DNA from: Fermentibacter sp963718745 [NCBI: Candidatus Fermentibacterota bacterium]
GTDB lineage: Bacteria > Fermentibacterota > Fermentibacteria > Fermentibacterales
Length of the DNA stretch: 64,000 bases
Direction of reading: 5' to 3'
Assembly: GCA_963718745.1 (NCBI GenBank)
Contig: OY970370.1
Span: forward strand, 434,001 to 498,000
The notes under the pieces are model-generated. The model made no database searches. It was given only the letters and a program-made list of their open reading frames with translations, and had not been told where the DNA came from. This document shows, piece by piece, positions 42,962-52,157 of the stretch; position 1 is the stretch's first letter; the number at the start of each line of letters is the position of its first letter. The position numbers were made by a program, and so were the translations under genes.

Positions 42962-44362
42962 TCAGTAGAGATTGTCGTCAATTTCGCCCTCGAAGTCCGG
43001 GTCGGGCAGCCACGAGTACATCTTCCAGTGCTCCAGGGAGGGGAACCGGGGAGGATGCATCGATGACAACACCTGGTCGTAGACGATGACCGGCGTGTAA
43101 CCCCTCGAGCCTGTGCCCAGTGTGCCCATCCTCTGCACCGCCAGACCGCCTGCTATGTTGAGGCTGAAGCTGTTCCCGCCTGCTGTCGGGTCCTCCGCAC
43201 GGATCGATCCGTCGGGGGCGCAGAGGGAGGCGCAGACCGTAAGATGCCCGTCGGTGGCTATGTCCCAGGGGGGAGGCCAGTCTTCGCTTCCGTACATGTC
43301 GGGATCCCTTGCGATGAAGATGCCCGAGAGCGCCACTATCCCCAGCCTTGCGTCGGTCATGATGCCCGTGTTGCAGCGGATCTGGCCCATGATCCCAACC
43401 TGGCCGTTCGACACTATCGTGAGCGGGGCGTCGAGCGGCGCCCTGGACTTGATCAGGACGTCCGAATACCCCGCAAGGTAGACGAGATCGGTCCCCTCGA
43501 GGTCGACGGTATCGGGGACCGCGGCCTGGTCTGCGGAGCACAGGAGCCGGTCTCCGTCGATCAGGATCCGTCTCGCGTTCCAGACCACCTCGCCCCCCTC
43601 CTGGGACGCCTCGCTCCTGAGATCTGCGAAGAGCCGCTCGAGGCGGGCGAAGTCCACCGGATCCGCCAGGGGCTCCCAGTAGGGGCGCCCCTGTCTGTGG
43701 GAGCCGTAGGGCCTCATCCAGACGCGGCTCCCCTCCGGATGGGGCAGGATTCCCGCTCCGACATCGGAGAAGCTGAACCCGCCCCCGGCGGTTGTGGAGA
43801 TGAAGTCCACCCACGGGTCGTCGGTGGAGTCGGGGGATGCGCTGTCGAGGTGGATCGTCCCGTTGGAGTGGACCGGACCCTCGATCCTTGTTCCGTCGTG
43901 GATGAGACCGGCGGGGATCCCGGCGTCCGTGAGGAGGGCGTAGCGGGACGGATAGTCCGGAGCGGCCCTCACCGCGACATCCACGGTCATGTTTCCGGAC
44001 ATCCCCCGGGCTCTGATCTCTACCGAACCCACGCTGTAGGTCGTGCCGTTCTGGTCGGAAGGATCGACGACGACCCAGACCTGGTCGCCCCACGGCATTG
44101 TCATCCACTGCGCGCTGTCCCCCGGCATGGAGAAGGGATCACCCTCCGGGGCCTCCGTCTCGAGCGCCAGGGTGTGGAGGGCGAGGTTCACTCCGGCCTC
44201 TGCGGCCAGCTGGGCTCTCACCCTCCCGTCCCTGTACCTCCAGGAGGACACGTTGGCCTGGAACAGGACGAACACCGATGCCGCCAGTATGGCCAGCACT
44301 CCGGACAGGACCACGAGGATGGCGAGCACAGCCCCTCTCCGGGCGGACCCTCCGGTCTTCAT
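42962..44362 (-). CDS. PilX-like minor pilin-cluster protein
   Basis: 466 residues. N-terminal membrane helix of the PilX_N kind (RRGAVLAILVVLSGVLAIL) with the AAEAGVNLALH motif after it, no canonical prepilin peptidase site. The rest is a large extracellular region, including IRCNTGIMTDARLGIVALSG and a C-terminal VIVYDQVLSSMHPPRFP segment shared with its upstream paralogue. ATG 44362 chosen because it begins the basic/hydrophobic segment; an upstream extension lacks support. Probably a tip or priming component of a type IV pilus-like machine. Confidence 0.78.
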   Translation of the reverse strand: MKTGGSARRGAVLAILVVLSGVLAILAASVFVLFQANVSSWRYRDGRVRAQLAAEAGVNLALHTLALETEAPEGDPFSMPGDSAQWMTMPWGDQVWVVVDPSDQNGTTYSVGSVEIRARGMSGNMTVDVAVRAAPDYPSRYALLTDAGIPAGLIHDGTRIEGPVHSNGTIHLDSASPDSTDDPWVDFISTTAGGGFSFSDVGAGILPHPEGSRVWMRPYGSHRQGRPYWEPLADPVDFARLERLFADLRSEASQEGGEVVWNARRILIDGDRLLCSADQAAVPDTVDLEGTDLVYLAGYSDVLIKSRAPLDAPLTIVSNGQVGIMGQIRCNTGIMTDARLGIVALSGIFIARDPDMYGSEDWPPPWDIATDGHLTVCASLCAPDGSIRAEDPTAGGNSFSLNIAGGLAVQRMGTLGTGSRGYTPVIVYDQVLSSMHPPRFPSLEHWKMYSWLPDPDFEGEIDDNLY

Positions 44363-44394
44363 CCTGCAGGCTCCGGCGTCCGTCTGCGGCACCG

Positions 44395-45921
44395 TCAGTT
44401 CTGATCCAGCGTGATCGTGTGTTCGTCCAGGTCGGGCAGCTCCTTCCAGTAGGCCGTGTCCCACCTGCCTGTCTGGGGGAAGAACGGCGGATGCATCGTC
44501 ATGAGCCTGGAGTCGTAGTAGATGACCGTGTTCCAGCCCCTGCCGTCGCTGGTGCCCGTGTAACCCTCTCCGTTAACTATGTAGCCGCCCACGAACATGA
44601 AGTCCTGCGCCGGGTTGGGATAGGTGTAGTTCTCGGCGACGAATTCGCCGTCCAGCACCATCACAGTGCAGTCGAACTCCACGCTCGTGTTCGTCACGAT
44701 GCGCCAGAGCCCGTCCGTCCAGTCGGCCGGGCCGGCGATATCGGGGTCCAGTGCGATCACGTAGTCCCCGTGGACGATGACGAGGCCGAGCATTGTGGTG
44801 TTCTCCATGTTCAGGATGTCCCTGTTGTGGTACTGGAAGGGTCCGAGGGCGTAGATGCTGCCGTTGCAGCCTATGGTCAGCGGCTGCGTCATGCCCTCGG
44901 GCGAGATCGGGTCGGACCAGGGCGAGTAGTTCGGGTAGCTCTTGAGGTAGACCTTGCTGGTGTTTGCATTATCGATCCAGATGACCCGGTTCGTGAGGTC
45001 TCCGATGAAGATCCTCTGGACAGCCGCCGTGTTGGTGGTCTTCAGGAGAAGGGTGTCGCCCAGGAGTGAGTCGCCCCGGATTATCATGCGGGAACCGTCA
45101 GGGACCTGCGCCGCCGAGAAGTACAGCCCTCCGGAGAGAGCCGCGGCGCGGGCGTCCTGCCAGTTCACCTCGTCCGATCCGAACGGGATCGGATCGACGC
45201 CCAGCTCGAAGTAGGGCGCTCCCATGACCATCCTCTCGAAGGGCTGGACCGTGAGATTGCCGAACTGCGGCGAGGTCTGGTGCGAGCCGGTGCTGTTCGC
45301 ACCGTAGACGTAGTAGTCCGAGGCAAGGCTGAACCTGTAGAACCAGATGTCGTTCGCGGAGGATGACGACGTGCTCCAGAGGCAGACGGGGCCGTTCGCG
45401 AAGAACGGCCCGTCGAACCTGTAGTTGTCGCCGTAGTAGCCGTTCAGGGGAGGGTCGTTGAGGAAGGTGGCGAACCTCGAGAAGTTCTCCGGCAGGATCA
45501 TGGTCTCCATGCCGTAGGTGTACGTCGAGTCGCCGTGGCCCACCATCGCAAGGGCCCTTACCGCGTAGGCGTTGGCCGTGGCCACCTCGGCGTTGTTGTT
45601 GTTGGGGTCAACCCAGATCTGGACCCGGCCCAGGTCTTCGCCTGGCATGTCGTAGTAGCCGATGGCCGGTGGCACCGGGAGGAACTGGATCGGCAGGATG
45701 CCCTGCGGGATGTCCGCCCCCCCCATGATCATGTGTACGGCCAGGTTGACTCCCGCCTCCGCGGAGTACCGGGCCTGTATCCTGTCCCGGACGTAGGTGT
45801 AGCTGCTCACGTTCGACTGGAACAGCGTGTACACGGCTCCGGCGAGTATCGACAGCACAAGTCCGAATATCACCACCAGCGCGAGCGCGGCGCCGGTTTC
45901 TCCCGAGTGTCTAGTTCTCAT
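44395..45921 (-). CDS. PilX-like minor pilin-cluster protein, paralogue
   Basis: 508 residues. Same plan as the next gene: GAALALVVIFGLVLSILAG membrane helix, YSAEAGVNLAVH, then a large extracellular domain rich in Tyr, Asn and Gly. The ends are clearly homologous: IYYDSRLMTMHPPFFP here, VYDQVLSSMHPPRFP there. Tandem duplication followed by divergence. Twelve bases after the giant prepilin gene. Function inferred only from context. Confidence 0.8.
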   Translation of the reverse strand: MRTRHSGETGAALALVVIFGLVLSILAGAVYTLFQSNVSSYTYVRDRIQARYSAEAGVNLAVHMIMGGADIPQGILPIQFLPVPPAIGYYDMPGEDLGRVQIWVDPNNNNAEVATANAYAVRALAMVGHGDSTYTYGMETMILPENFSRFATFLNDPPLNGYYGDNYRFDGPFFANGPVCLWSTSSSSANDIWFYRFSLASDYYVYGANSTGSHQTSPQFGNLTVQPFERMVMGAPYFELGVDPIPFGSDEVNWQDARAAALSGGLYFSAAQVPDGSRMIIRGDSLLGDTLLLKTTNTAAVQRIFIGDLTNRVIWIDNANTSKVYLKSYPNYSPWSDPISPEGMTQPLTIGCNGSIYALGPFQYHNRDILNMENTTMLGLVIVHGDYVIALDPDIAGPADWTDGLWRIVTNTSVEFDCTVMVLDGEFVAENYTYPNPAQDFMFVGGYIVNGEGYTGTSDGRGWNTVIYYDSRLMTMHPPFFPQTGRWDTAYWKELPDLDEHTITLDQN

Positions 45922-45933
45922 CGCCGTGCCCCC

Positions 45934-48900
45934 CTACCTTGCGTAGAACTGGATGTTGTCGATGTTCCAGCCGCCGCGTTCCCCGAACGGTCCGGACGAC
46001 TGGATGAACCTTATGAAGAAGTACGACCTGCCCAGCGACCAGGCGGTGTCGAACTCGTTCGTCAGATCGATCACCTCGTAGTCCCAGATCGATTCGTTCA
46101 CTCCGTAGTACGGCCGGACGAGTATCCAGTCGGACGACGAGGAATCGGGCGGCGTATCGGTGTCGGAGAAGGCCATCTCTATGAAGTTGTCGTCGTTGGG
46201 AGCGTTCCTCAGACACTTGAAGATCTTCACCGATACCGAATCGTACATGGCTGGATCAGGCATCTCGTAGGCCGGGGATGCGAACCATGCCCATTCGTTA
46301 GCGTTGTAGAAACCGTTGACCGTGAGGTCGGTTCCGGCGACGGACATGCCGTTCTCGGACGTCAGGGGCGGGTCTATGCTCAGGACGAGCGGCTCGCCTA
46401 TCTCCCAGTCGTCGAGTGTGCCTCCGTGCGTCCAGATACCGGTACCGCCTTCCGTGCCCATCTCGGAGGCAGAGAAGATCATCTCGCAGTCGTTGAAGTT
46501 GATCGAGTTGTTGAGAGGGACCGACTGGTCGCCGACCGTCCCGCCCTCCACGGGCAGTATCCCGTCCGAGGTCAGGAGCCTCACGTTGGGCCTGTTCGAG
46601 TGGAGCAGGAGCAGGATCGGGTCGACGGTGTCACTCTGGGCCTGGCGGCATCTGAAGCCGCCTGTCGCCTTGCAGAGCCAGGTGATCACGCTGCCGGTCC
46701 AGCCAGTGTCTCCCTGCTCGATCTTGACATACAGGTTGGAGCCGGGAGGGAGGATGTACGGAGTCTCGAGCGTCAGCGTGTTCCATCCGCCCGTGCCCAC
46801 CGTCACCGGCATGTCCGAGGCGACCTGCACCATGGTGCCCGCATCCCATTCGCCTGCTGCGCTGAAGGTGCTGTCGGTGCCCGAGGACATGTAGATGTCG
46901 CAGAGGTAGTTCCAACCGGCCGGAACGGTCTCGGCCTCGAACTCTATCCCGCTCACCTGGTAGCCGAAGGCTTCGCCCGAGAGGTTGAAGTTGTCGAGCA
47001 GCCAGCCCGATCCGGTCGTAGATCCGTCTGATCCGAAGACGAACCGGAACCTGACCGAGTGCCCGATGTAGGCCTCCAGGTCGATGGACTCGATCCTGGG
47101 AGTGGAGATCGTGGTACCCGCGAAGAGAGGGATCCCGGAACCGCCGGGGAAGTTGGTGCTGGATGTCCCGGTGTACTGGAGGCCCGAAGCGAGGGTCAGA
47201 GTGCTCCACGGGCCTTCGTCGACGGAGATCTGTACGAATCCTCCGTCATCGTTCGTACCCGCCTCGGCCAGCATCCTGTGGCTGAACTCCAGCGAGGGTT
47301 CGCTTATCCAGTCAGGGATGGAGACCGACGGGCTGAGGAGGTAGCAGTAGGAGTTGTTGCTGTAGCTGCTGCCCGAAACCGTCTGCGTGACCCAGGAGTA
47401 CTCGAAGGCGGGGAGGATCGACTTGTATCTCCAGTCGTCCTCGCGATTCATTGCCATCCGCCCGTGACGCCAGCCGTTTATCACCGTCCCGGGGACGAGA
47501 GCGGTCACCTCTACATCGTCCCACAGGCGGCCGCCCGAGCCGGGAAGGGTTCCGGTGCCGTACTGGCTCAGAAGAACCCGGTAGTCGGCTCCGAATGGAT
47601 ACGAGTTGTCCCTCGCGGCCTGATCCAGGTCCAGCGTGGTGACCGACCACGAGGCCGCCCCGGAGCAGCTGCCGAGCTGGGTGTAGGTGGTGTCTCCCAG
47701 CGCCGAGACGACGATGTTGTCGAACGAGATGCCGTCGTTCGTCGAAATGGTGGCGGCCTGCTGGTTGTCGTACTGCCCGAAGACGATGTAGATCGGATTG
47801 GGCACGACGCCCGGCACGGTAAGGGTTCCTGATCTGCTGTACCAGGTGTTGTCGTTCCAGCTGGCGTTGGCGGGATCCAGGTAGGAGATGAGGGTCGACG
47901 TCGTATAGGATCCCGTCGTGTTCCAGGCCAGGAAGTCGCCTGTCATGGAACTGGTGGATTCGTCGTTGTGATCGTGGAAGCGGTAGTCGACTCTGATCAG
48001 GTCTCCGGGGGAGACACCCGCGGTCGGGACGCTCACCCTCATCCGGTTGGTTCCGTACGTTCCGGATGCTGCCGCGTCCAGGGTGATGAAGTAGCCGGAG
48101 CCGCCCCAGCCGGCAGTGTTGAGGCGCCGGTTCCTGCCGCCTGTCGTGGTGTAGAAGGAAACGTTGCCGGGGGTGCCGCTCTCGAAGTCGATGCTGGTCA
48201 GCTGGGTTACTGGGTAGTCGTTGAAGAAGACCCCGTCCATCGAGTCCGGGAAGCCCTCTGCGCTGAAGGAGCTGTAAGTCAGCCTCAGGTTGTCGGTGTT
48301 CTCGTCATACGCGGAGAGATCCAGGTTCAGCGCCGCCAGATTCCTGGTGGCCGCACCCACCGCTGACCTGTCCATCCTCAGGGCGTTGTTGTAGATGCCG
48401 ATCCTGCCTCCGCCCAGGGGGGACATGGTCCAGTTGGATGCATAGCCGCCCGTGAAGGGATCGAAGAACACCTGGACGGTGTCGATGCCTGGCACCGGTG
48501 TGATGCCGTCGGACCACAGGTTGATCTCCTGTGACGTCGCCTGCGGGCCTTCGAAGTCTTCCATGACTGTTATCGGCGTGCCGAGATAGCCTTCATCCTC
48601 GACGGCAAGCCACTTCACCACGTTGTAGAAGAGCTCCCAGCCATGCACGCCGTGATAATAGCGTGCCTGCCAGGCGCTCAGGTGGACCCTCCGGAGGCTG
48701 TCGGCCTCCAGGTTGATCGCGTAGACACCGGATGAATCCACCCCGTCTCCGGCGATTATGTAAAGTGTGTCCCCCGCCAGCGGAGTCATCCCCGACAGCA
48801 CCGACTGGTAGGCGTTGGACAACGGCTCGTAGACCGGGAACGCACCCGGGAGATGGGACGTGGGAGGGCCGTATTCCACTATGGTCATCGAGTCCTCGAT

Positions 48901-49830
48901 CACTTCCAGGGCGCCTGTGCCCATTCCGTAGAGGGCGATCGCGTCAAAGGCCGAGAGGGTGATCGTGGGAACCGGGAGGTCTTCGAAGAAGTTCGGGAAT
49001 CCGGGATCGAAATGTGTGTTGCCCAGAGGCATGTGCCTGAGGATGAGGGCATCCACGTCGACGTAGTCGTATCCGAGAAGCTCGTCGTCCGTCAACTCCC
49101 GTACCGTGTAGCCCCAGAGCTGCAGGCGGTCGGACATCTCCTGCTCGTCCAGGGTCGGGTTGGGATTGAGGCTGTCTCCGTCGATGTTCAGGACTATGAC
49201 ACCCCTCATGGGCTGCGGAGGGAAGAAGGAGGGGTCGATGTTGTGATTGACGCCCAGGTTCCTGGGGGAGATGGAGGTATGCAGCACGGTCTGGTAGACG
49301 TCATCGGTGTAGACTGCCGTGAGCTCGAGCCTGAGGGCTATATGGCGGACCATGTCCCTCGATCCGGCGTCGAGCGGGAACGGGAGCAGGTTCCCGCCCT
49401 CGTCCAGGTACTCGAGATCGAATCCGGTCACGTTCTCACCGATGTCCTGTGTCCTCGACCCGCCGTCGGAGATCCTGACCCGCTGGTTGACAGTGGTGAT
49501 GAATCTGTAGTCGGTGGGGTCCAGGAACCGAGTCGCGTCCAGATCTGCGAAGAAGACCAGTGAATCCGGGGTGGATTTGACGACCGGGTGCCACTCGTCG
49601 TTGTCCCAGCCGCCCTGTGGCATGAATCCGGCCCAGATGACCTCGTTGGTCACCCTGTCGATTATCAGCCTGCCCGTGATGTCCAGCTCGTTCTGGCGGC
49701 GTGCGAAGTTGAAGTGTTCCGTGCCGCTTATGAACAGCATGAATACGCCAGCCATGATGACGCCCAGGACCACGATGACTATCGTGAGCTCCACGAGGCT
49801 CATCCCGCGAGTCGATCCGCCTCTCTTCAT
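45934..49830 (-). CDS. Giant PilW-like prepilin with multidomain extracellular region
   Basis: 1298 residues, several times the size of an ordinary minor pilin. The N-terminus is a standard type IV prepilin: STRG|MSLVELTIVIVVLG with Glu +5, followed by a PilW-like region (to about 210). Next is an alpha/beta domain (about 212-430: MRGVIVLNIDGDS, LWGYTVRELTDDEL, TITLSAFDAIALYGMG). The remaining ~850 residues are repeated beta-sandwich modules ending in W/F-DN motifs (ISFDNIVV, GSGWLLDNFNLSG, GGWNIDNIQFY), like immune-inhibitor-A, MAM or cleaved-adhesin domains. A pilus-tip adhesin or surface-binding protein is the natural inference. Confidence 0.85.
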   Translation of the reverse strand: MKRGGSTRGMSLVELTIVIVVLGVIMAGVFMLFISGTEHFNFARRQNELDITGRLIIDRVTNEVIWAGFMPQGGWDNDEWHPVVKSTPDSLVFFADLDATRFLDPTDYRFITTVNQRVRISDGGSRTQDIGENVTGFDLEYLDEGGNLLPFPLDAGSRDMVRHIALRLELTAVYTDDVYQTVLHTSISPRNLGVNHNIDPSFFPPQPMRGVIVLNIDGDSLNPNPTLDEQEMSDRLQLWGYTVRELTDDELLGYDYVDVDALILRHMPLGNTHFDPGFPNFFEDLPVPTITLSAFDAIALYGMGTGALEVIEDSMTIVEYGPPTSHLPGAFPVYEPLSNAYQSVLSGMTPLAGDTLYIIAGDGVDSSGVYAINLEADSLRRVHLSAWQARYYHGVHGWELFYNVVKWLAVEDEGYLGTPITVMEDFEGPQATSQEINLWSDGITPVPGIDTVQVFFDPFTGGYASNWTMSPLGGGRIGIYNNALRMDRSAVGAATRNLAALNLDLSAYDENTDNLRLTYSSFSAEGFPDSMDGVFFNDYPVTQLTSIDFESGTPGNVSFYTTTGGRNRRLNTAGWGGSGYFITLDAAASGTYGTNRMRVSVPTAGVSPGDLIRVDYRFHDHNDESTSSMTGDFLAWNTTGSYTTSTLISYLDPANASWNDNTWYSRSGTLTVPGVVPNPIYIVFGQYDNQQAATISTNDGISFDNIVVSALGDTTYTQLGSCSGAASWSVTTLDLDQAARDNSYPFGADYRVLLSQYGTGTLPGSGGRLWDDVEVTALVPGTVINGWRHGRMAMNREDDWRYKSILPAFEYSWVTQTVSGSSYSNNSYCYLLSPSVSIPDWISEPSLEFSHRMLAEAGTNDDGGFVQISVDEGPWSTLTLASGLQYTGTSSTNFPGGSGIPLFAGTTISTPRIESIDLEAYIGHSVRFRFVFGSDGSTTGSGWLLDNFNLSGEAFGYQVSGIEFEAETVPAGWNYLCDIYMSSGTDSTFSAAGEWDAGTMVQVASDMPVTVGTGGWNTLTLETPYILPPGSNLYVKIEQGDTGWTGSVITWLCKATGGFRCRQAQSDTVDPILLLLHSNRPNVRLLTSDGILPVEGGTVGDQSVPLNNSINFNDCEMIFSASEMGTEGGTGIWTHGGTLDDWEIGEPLVLSIDPPLTSENGMSVAGTDLTVNGFYNANEWAWFASPAYEMPDPAMYDSVSVKIFKCLRNAPNDDNFIEMAFSDTDTPPDSSSSDWILVRPYYGVNESIWDYEVIDLTNEFDTAWSLGRSYFFIRFIQSSGPFGERGGWNIDNIQFYAR

Positions 49831-49842
49831 CTTACCACCCGC

Positions 49843-50226
49843 CTAGAAAACCGTGCTGAGCGAGAGGGTGTCGGCGCCCTGGGCACCGACCCACACCACC
49901 CGGCACTGCACGAGCCTTGCAGTAGAAAGCATCGTGAATGGGGAACTCACTATGAAGTATCTCGAGAACTTTTCCAGGACCTCGGGTCCGATCGTCCCGT
50001 CAGGAACTGTGTCCAATTCCATGGTCCGAAGGTTCTCGAGCCCCTGGCGCGCGAGCTCCAGAGCCTGGGTCTTGTCGTCCATGACGTCGGACTGCTTGAT
50101 GATGTACCCGAAGAAGAAGCCGATCCCCACCACGAGGATGGCCAGGATCAGGCTGGCGATGAGGACCTCGACCAGCGTGAAGCCGTTCCTGTTCCTCGCG
50201 GACAAACCCGGACCTCTCATCTCCAT
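49843..50226 (-). CDS. Small type IV prepilin (PilV/PilE-like)
   Basis: 127 residues. Prepilin peptidase site NRNG|FTLVEVLIASLILA with Glu +5, one N-terminal helix, then a short globular domain with DKTQALELARQGLENLR. ATG 50226 has AAAGGAA four bases upstream; ATG 50220 would give an ATGA overlap instead. Located between another small prepilin and the giant prepilin. Confidence 0.88.
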   Translation of the reverse strand: MEMRGPGLSARNRNGFTLVEVLIASLILAILVVGIGFFFGYIIKQSDVMDDKTQALELARQGLENLRTMELDTVPDGTIGPEVLEKFSRYFIVSSPFTMLSTARLVQCRVVWVGAQGADTLSLSTVF

Positions 50227-50585
50227 ACCGTTCCTTTCGGGGGGATGAAACGCCTCTCGAGCGTGACGGGCCCGCCCCGGGGGCCGGTCACGGTCACAAC
50301 TATCCTGTTGGTGCCCATACTGTCCGGCGAGGACCAGACATCCACGTCGAACCGCAGCCCGTCTACTGTTTCGGATCTCGTTCCCGAGGGGACGGGGTCG
50401 CAGGAAGCCTCCGCGCCTGCCATCTCCCCGGCTGCGATAATCAGGGCGGTGCGCCGGCAGGAGGTCCCCTCCTGCCCGCGGGAGAATGCTTTCACCGAGA
50501 GAGCCAGCGTGCCGGAAACGACGAGGACGACCACCGAGGCGACAGCGGTTTCGACGAGGGAGAATCCCCTGGCGCGCGCCCTCAT
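50217..50585 (-). CDS. Small type IV prepilin (PilV-like)
   Basis: 122 residues. ARG|FSLVETAVASVVVL with Glu +5. The soluble part has few features besides two Cys (CRR, SCDP), which could form a disulfide. It overlaps the upstream PilX-like gene by ATGA. Minor pilin by context. Confidence 0.82.
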   Translation of the reverse strand: MRARARGFSLVETAVASVVVLVVSGTLALSVKAFSRGQEGTSCRRTALIIAAGEMAGAEASCDPVPSGTRSETVDGLRFDVDVWSSPDSMGTNRIVVTVTGPRGGPVTLERRFIPPKGTVWR

Positions 50586-51973
50586 CGTATCCCACCCGCC
50601 ACCGAGACGTTTCCGGAGGCATCCGTATAGATCGAGCAGGCGAGCGTGTCTACTCTCAATTCTTCATTTCCGGAGCGGGTGACCAGCCTCCACAGAGTCC
50701 CGGTGCCCTCTCCCTCGAGCGGATCCATCACGGCGGCCAGTCCGTCGTCACTCCAGACCAGCGCGTCCAGCCCTCCGCCATCGATGTCGGCGAAGAGCGG
50801 GGCGCCATCGCCGAGAAGCCCGGAAGCTCCGCTGGAACAAGAGACTATCATCATGCCGCCCGGTGCCGCTCCGGAAACGCAGTTGCTTCCCTCGACAATC
50901 CGCCCGGTCCAGCCGTGGTTCGAGAGCGCGGGAGGAGGAGTGAAGCCCGAGAACCCCGACCAGCCGAACCGCCTCCAGGCGCAACCGGAATCCCCATCCC
51001 AGCGGACTACGAGACCCGAGGAGACCTCGCTGAAACCCCAGACGGAAGGCCTCATGCCGGGCAGGGAGTCCGCCTCCCGGGACCCTGCGGCCGAGTAGCA
51101 TACGACAATGCCGGATCCGACGAGAACGATGTCCGGCCTGCCGTCCATGTCGATGTCGCAGCGGAAGACATCCCGGGTCGATCCGCCGCTGGTGACGGCC
51201 GGACCGCCAGATGCAAGATCGAGGGCGGCCTGGAGGGCCTCCTCCGATTCCCTGACGGATCCGTCGCTCGAGACGACCAGAGTGGCACCTGAATCAGAAT
51301 AGAGGACGACCGCCGGAACACCATCGACCAGACCGGCCTCGGCTGCGCTCCATTCGAAAGGCAGGTCGACGGATCCGGTCAGGGCCAGCGAACCGTCGTG
51401 TGCGAGGAATCCGAAGGGATGTCCGCTTTCCGCCGGGACGAGCGCAAGGAGGTAGCCCGACCCCGTGCCGGTGCCCGCGGCTCTGGCAGATGGATCCGGA
51501 ACATCCCGGACGTGCCGTTCCATCGTCCCCGAGTCGATGTCGAAGACGTCGAAGGTGCACGCCCCACCGTCGAAAGAGAGGACCGAAACCCGGCCGTCGG
51601 ACGGTACGGCTTCGCAATCCGTGCCCGATGTGCCGGGAATCTGCACTGTCGCAGGGGAGACCGGTGCGGAGGAGATGAGTTCGATTTCTGTCGTCAGGCC
51701 GCCCGATTCGAAAACCGCTCCATCCAGGTCGGCAGGGGCGACTCCTCCTCCGGCGAGTCCGCATGCCAGCCAGTCGGAGGCCGAGGAGGTGGATAGATCG
51801 GCCTGGGCGGCGTTTTCTCGGGAGGTCTGGGCGTCGTTCATCCGTCCCAGGTAGCCGATCAGGAGCAGGGCGGACAGCATCACCACGGCGGCTGCGGCGG
51901 TGGCCAGCACGAGAGCCGCACCCCTTGCCCGGGTTCCTGCCGTCATGTCCCTGTCGAGCCTTTTCATTTCCAT
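50582..51973 (-). CDS. PilX-like membrane protein with FG-GAP-type segments
   Basis: 463 residues. PilX_N-type helix (RGAALVLATAAAAVVMLSA) then a large beta-rich exported domain. Two stretches look like FG-GAP/VCBS propeller blades: CDIDMDGRPDIVLVGSG and LFADIDGGGLDALVWSDDG. That suggests a seven-blade-like sugar- or integrin-type binding surface. First gene of the pilin cluster. ATG 51973 or 51967 could be used; neither has a clear ribosome-binding site. Confidence 0.72.
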   Translation of the reverse strand: MEMKRLDRDMTAGTRARGAALVLATAAAAVVMLSALLLIGYLGRMNDAQTSRENAAQADLSTSSASDWLACGLAGGGVAPADLDGAVFESGGLTTEIELISSAPVSPATVQIPGTSGTDCEAVPSDGRVSVLSFDGGACTFDVFDIDSGTMERHVRDVPDPSARAAGTGTGSGYLLALVPAESGHPFGFLAHDGSLALTGSVDLPFEWSAAEAGLVDGVPAVVLYSDSGATLVVSSDGSVRESEEALQAALDLASGGPAVTSGGSTRDVFRCDIDMDGRPDIVLVGSGIVVCYSAAGSREADSLPGMRPSVWGFSEVSSGLVVRWDGDSGCAWRRFGWSGFSGFTPPPALSNHGWTGRIVEGSNCVSGAAPGGMMIVSCSSGASGLLGDGAPLFADIDGGGLDALVWSDDGLAAVMDPLEGEGTGTLWRLVTRSGNEELRVDTLACSIYTDASGNVSVAGGIR

Positions 51974-52157
51974 GCATGAACTTAAAGCAAGAATAGTGCC
52001 CGGATCGAGTGGCTGTTTATCGTCGATATCCGGTGTAAACCGACACGTTGCATGTCCCTTTCGTGATCCGGGGTGTGCAGGCCTGTGAAGCATGGTTCAC
52101 AGTCGGTTCAGCAGGGATCGGATCAGGATGCCGGTAGGGTTCTCGAACCCGCGGGGC
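51974..52157 (-). other. Intergenic gap before the pilin cluster
   Basis: 184 bp without a gene. It must hold any promoter for the minor-pilin cluster. AT-richer than its surroundings near 51975-52045. TTTACA- and GATAAA-like strings are present on the minus strand but their spacing is too short for a standard promoter. I see no hairpin or repeat that I would call. Confidence 0.5.

Noticed and set aside
45535-47031. 498-codon plus-strand frame opposite the pilin genes
   Set aside because: Antisense shadow with composition typical of GC-rich reverse frames; the minus strand carries coherent prepilin domains.
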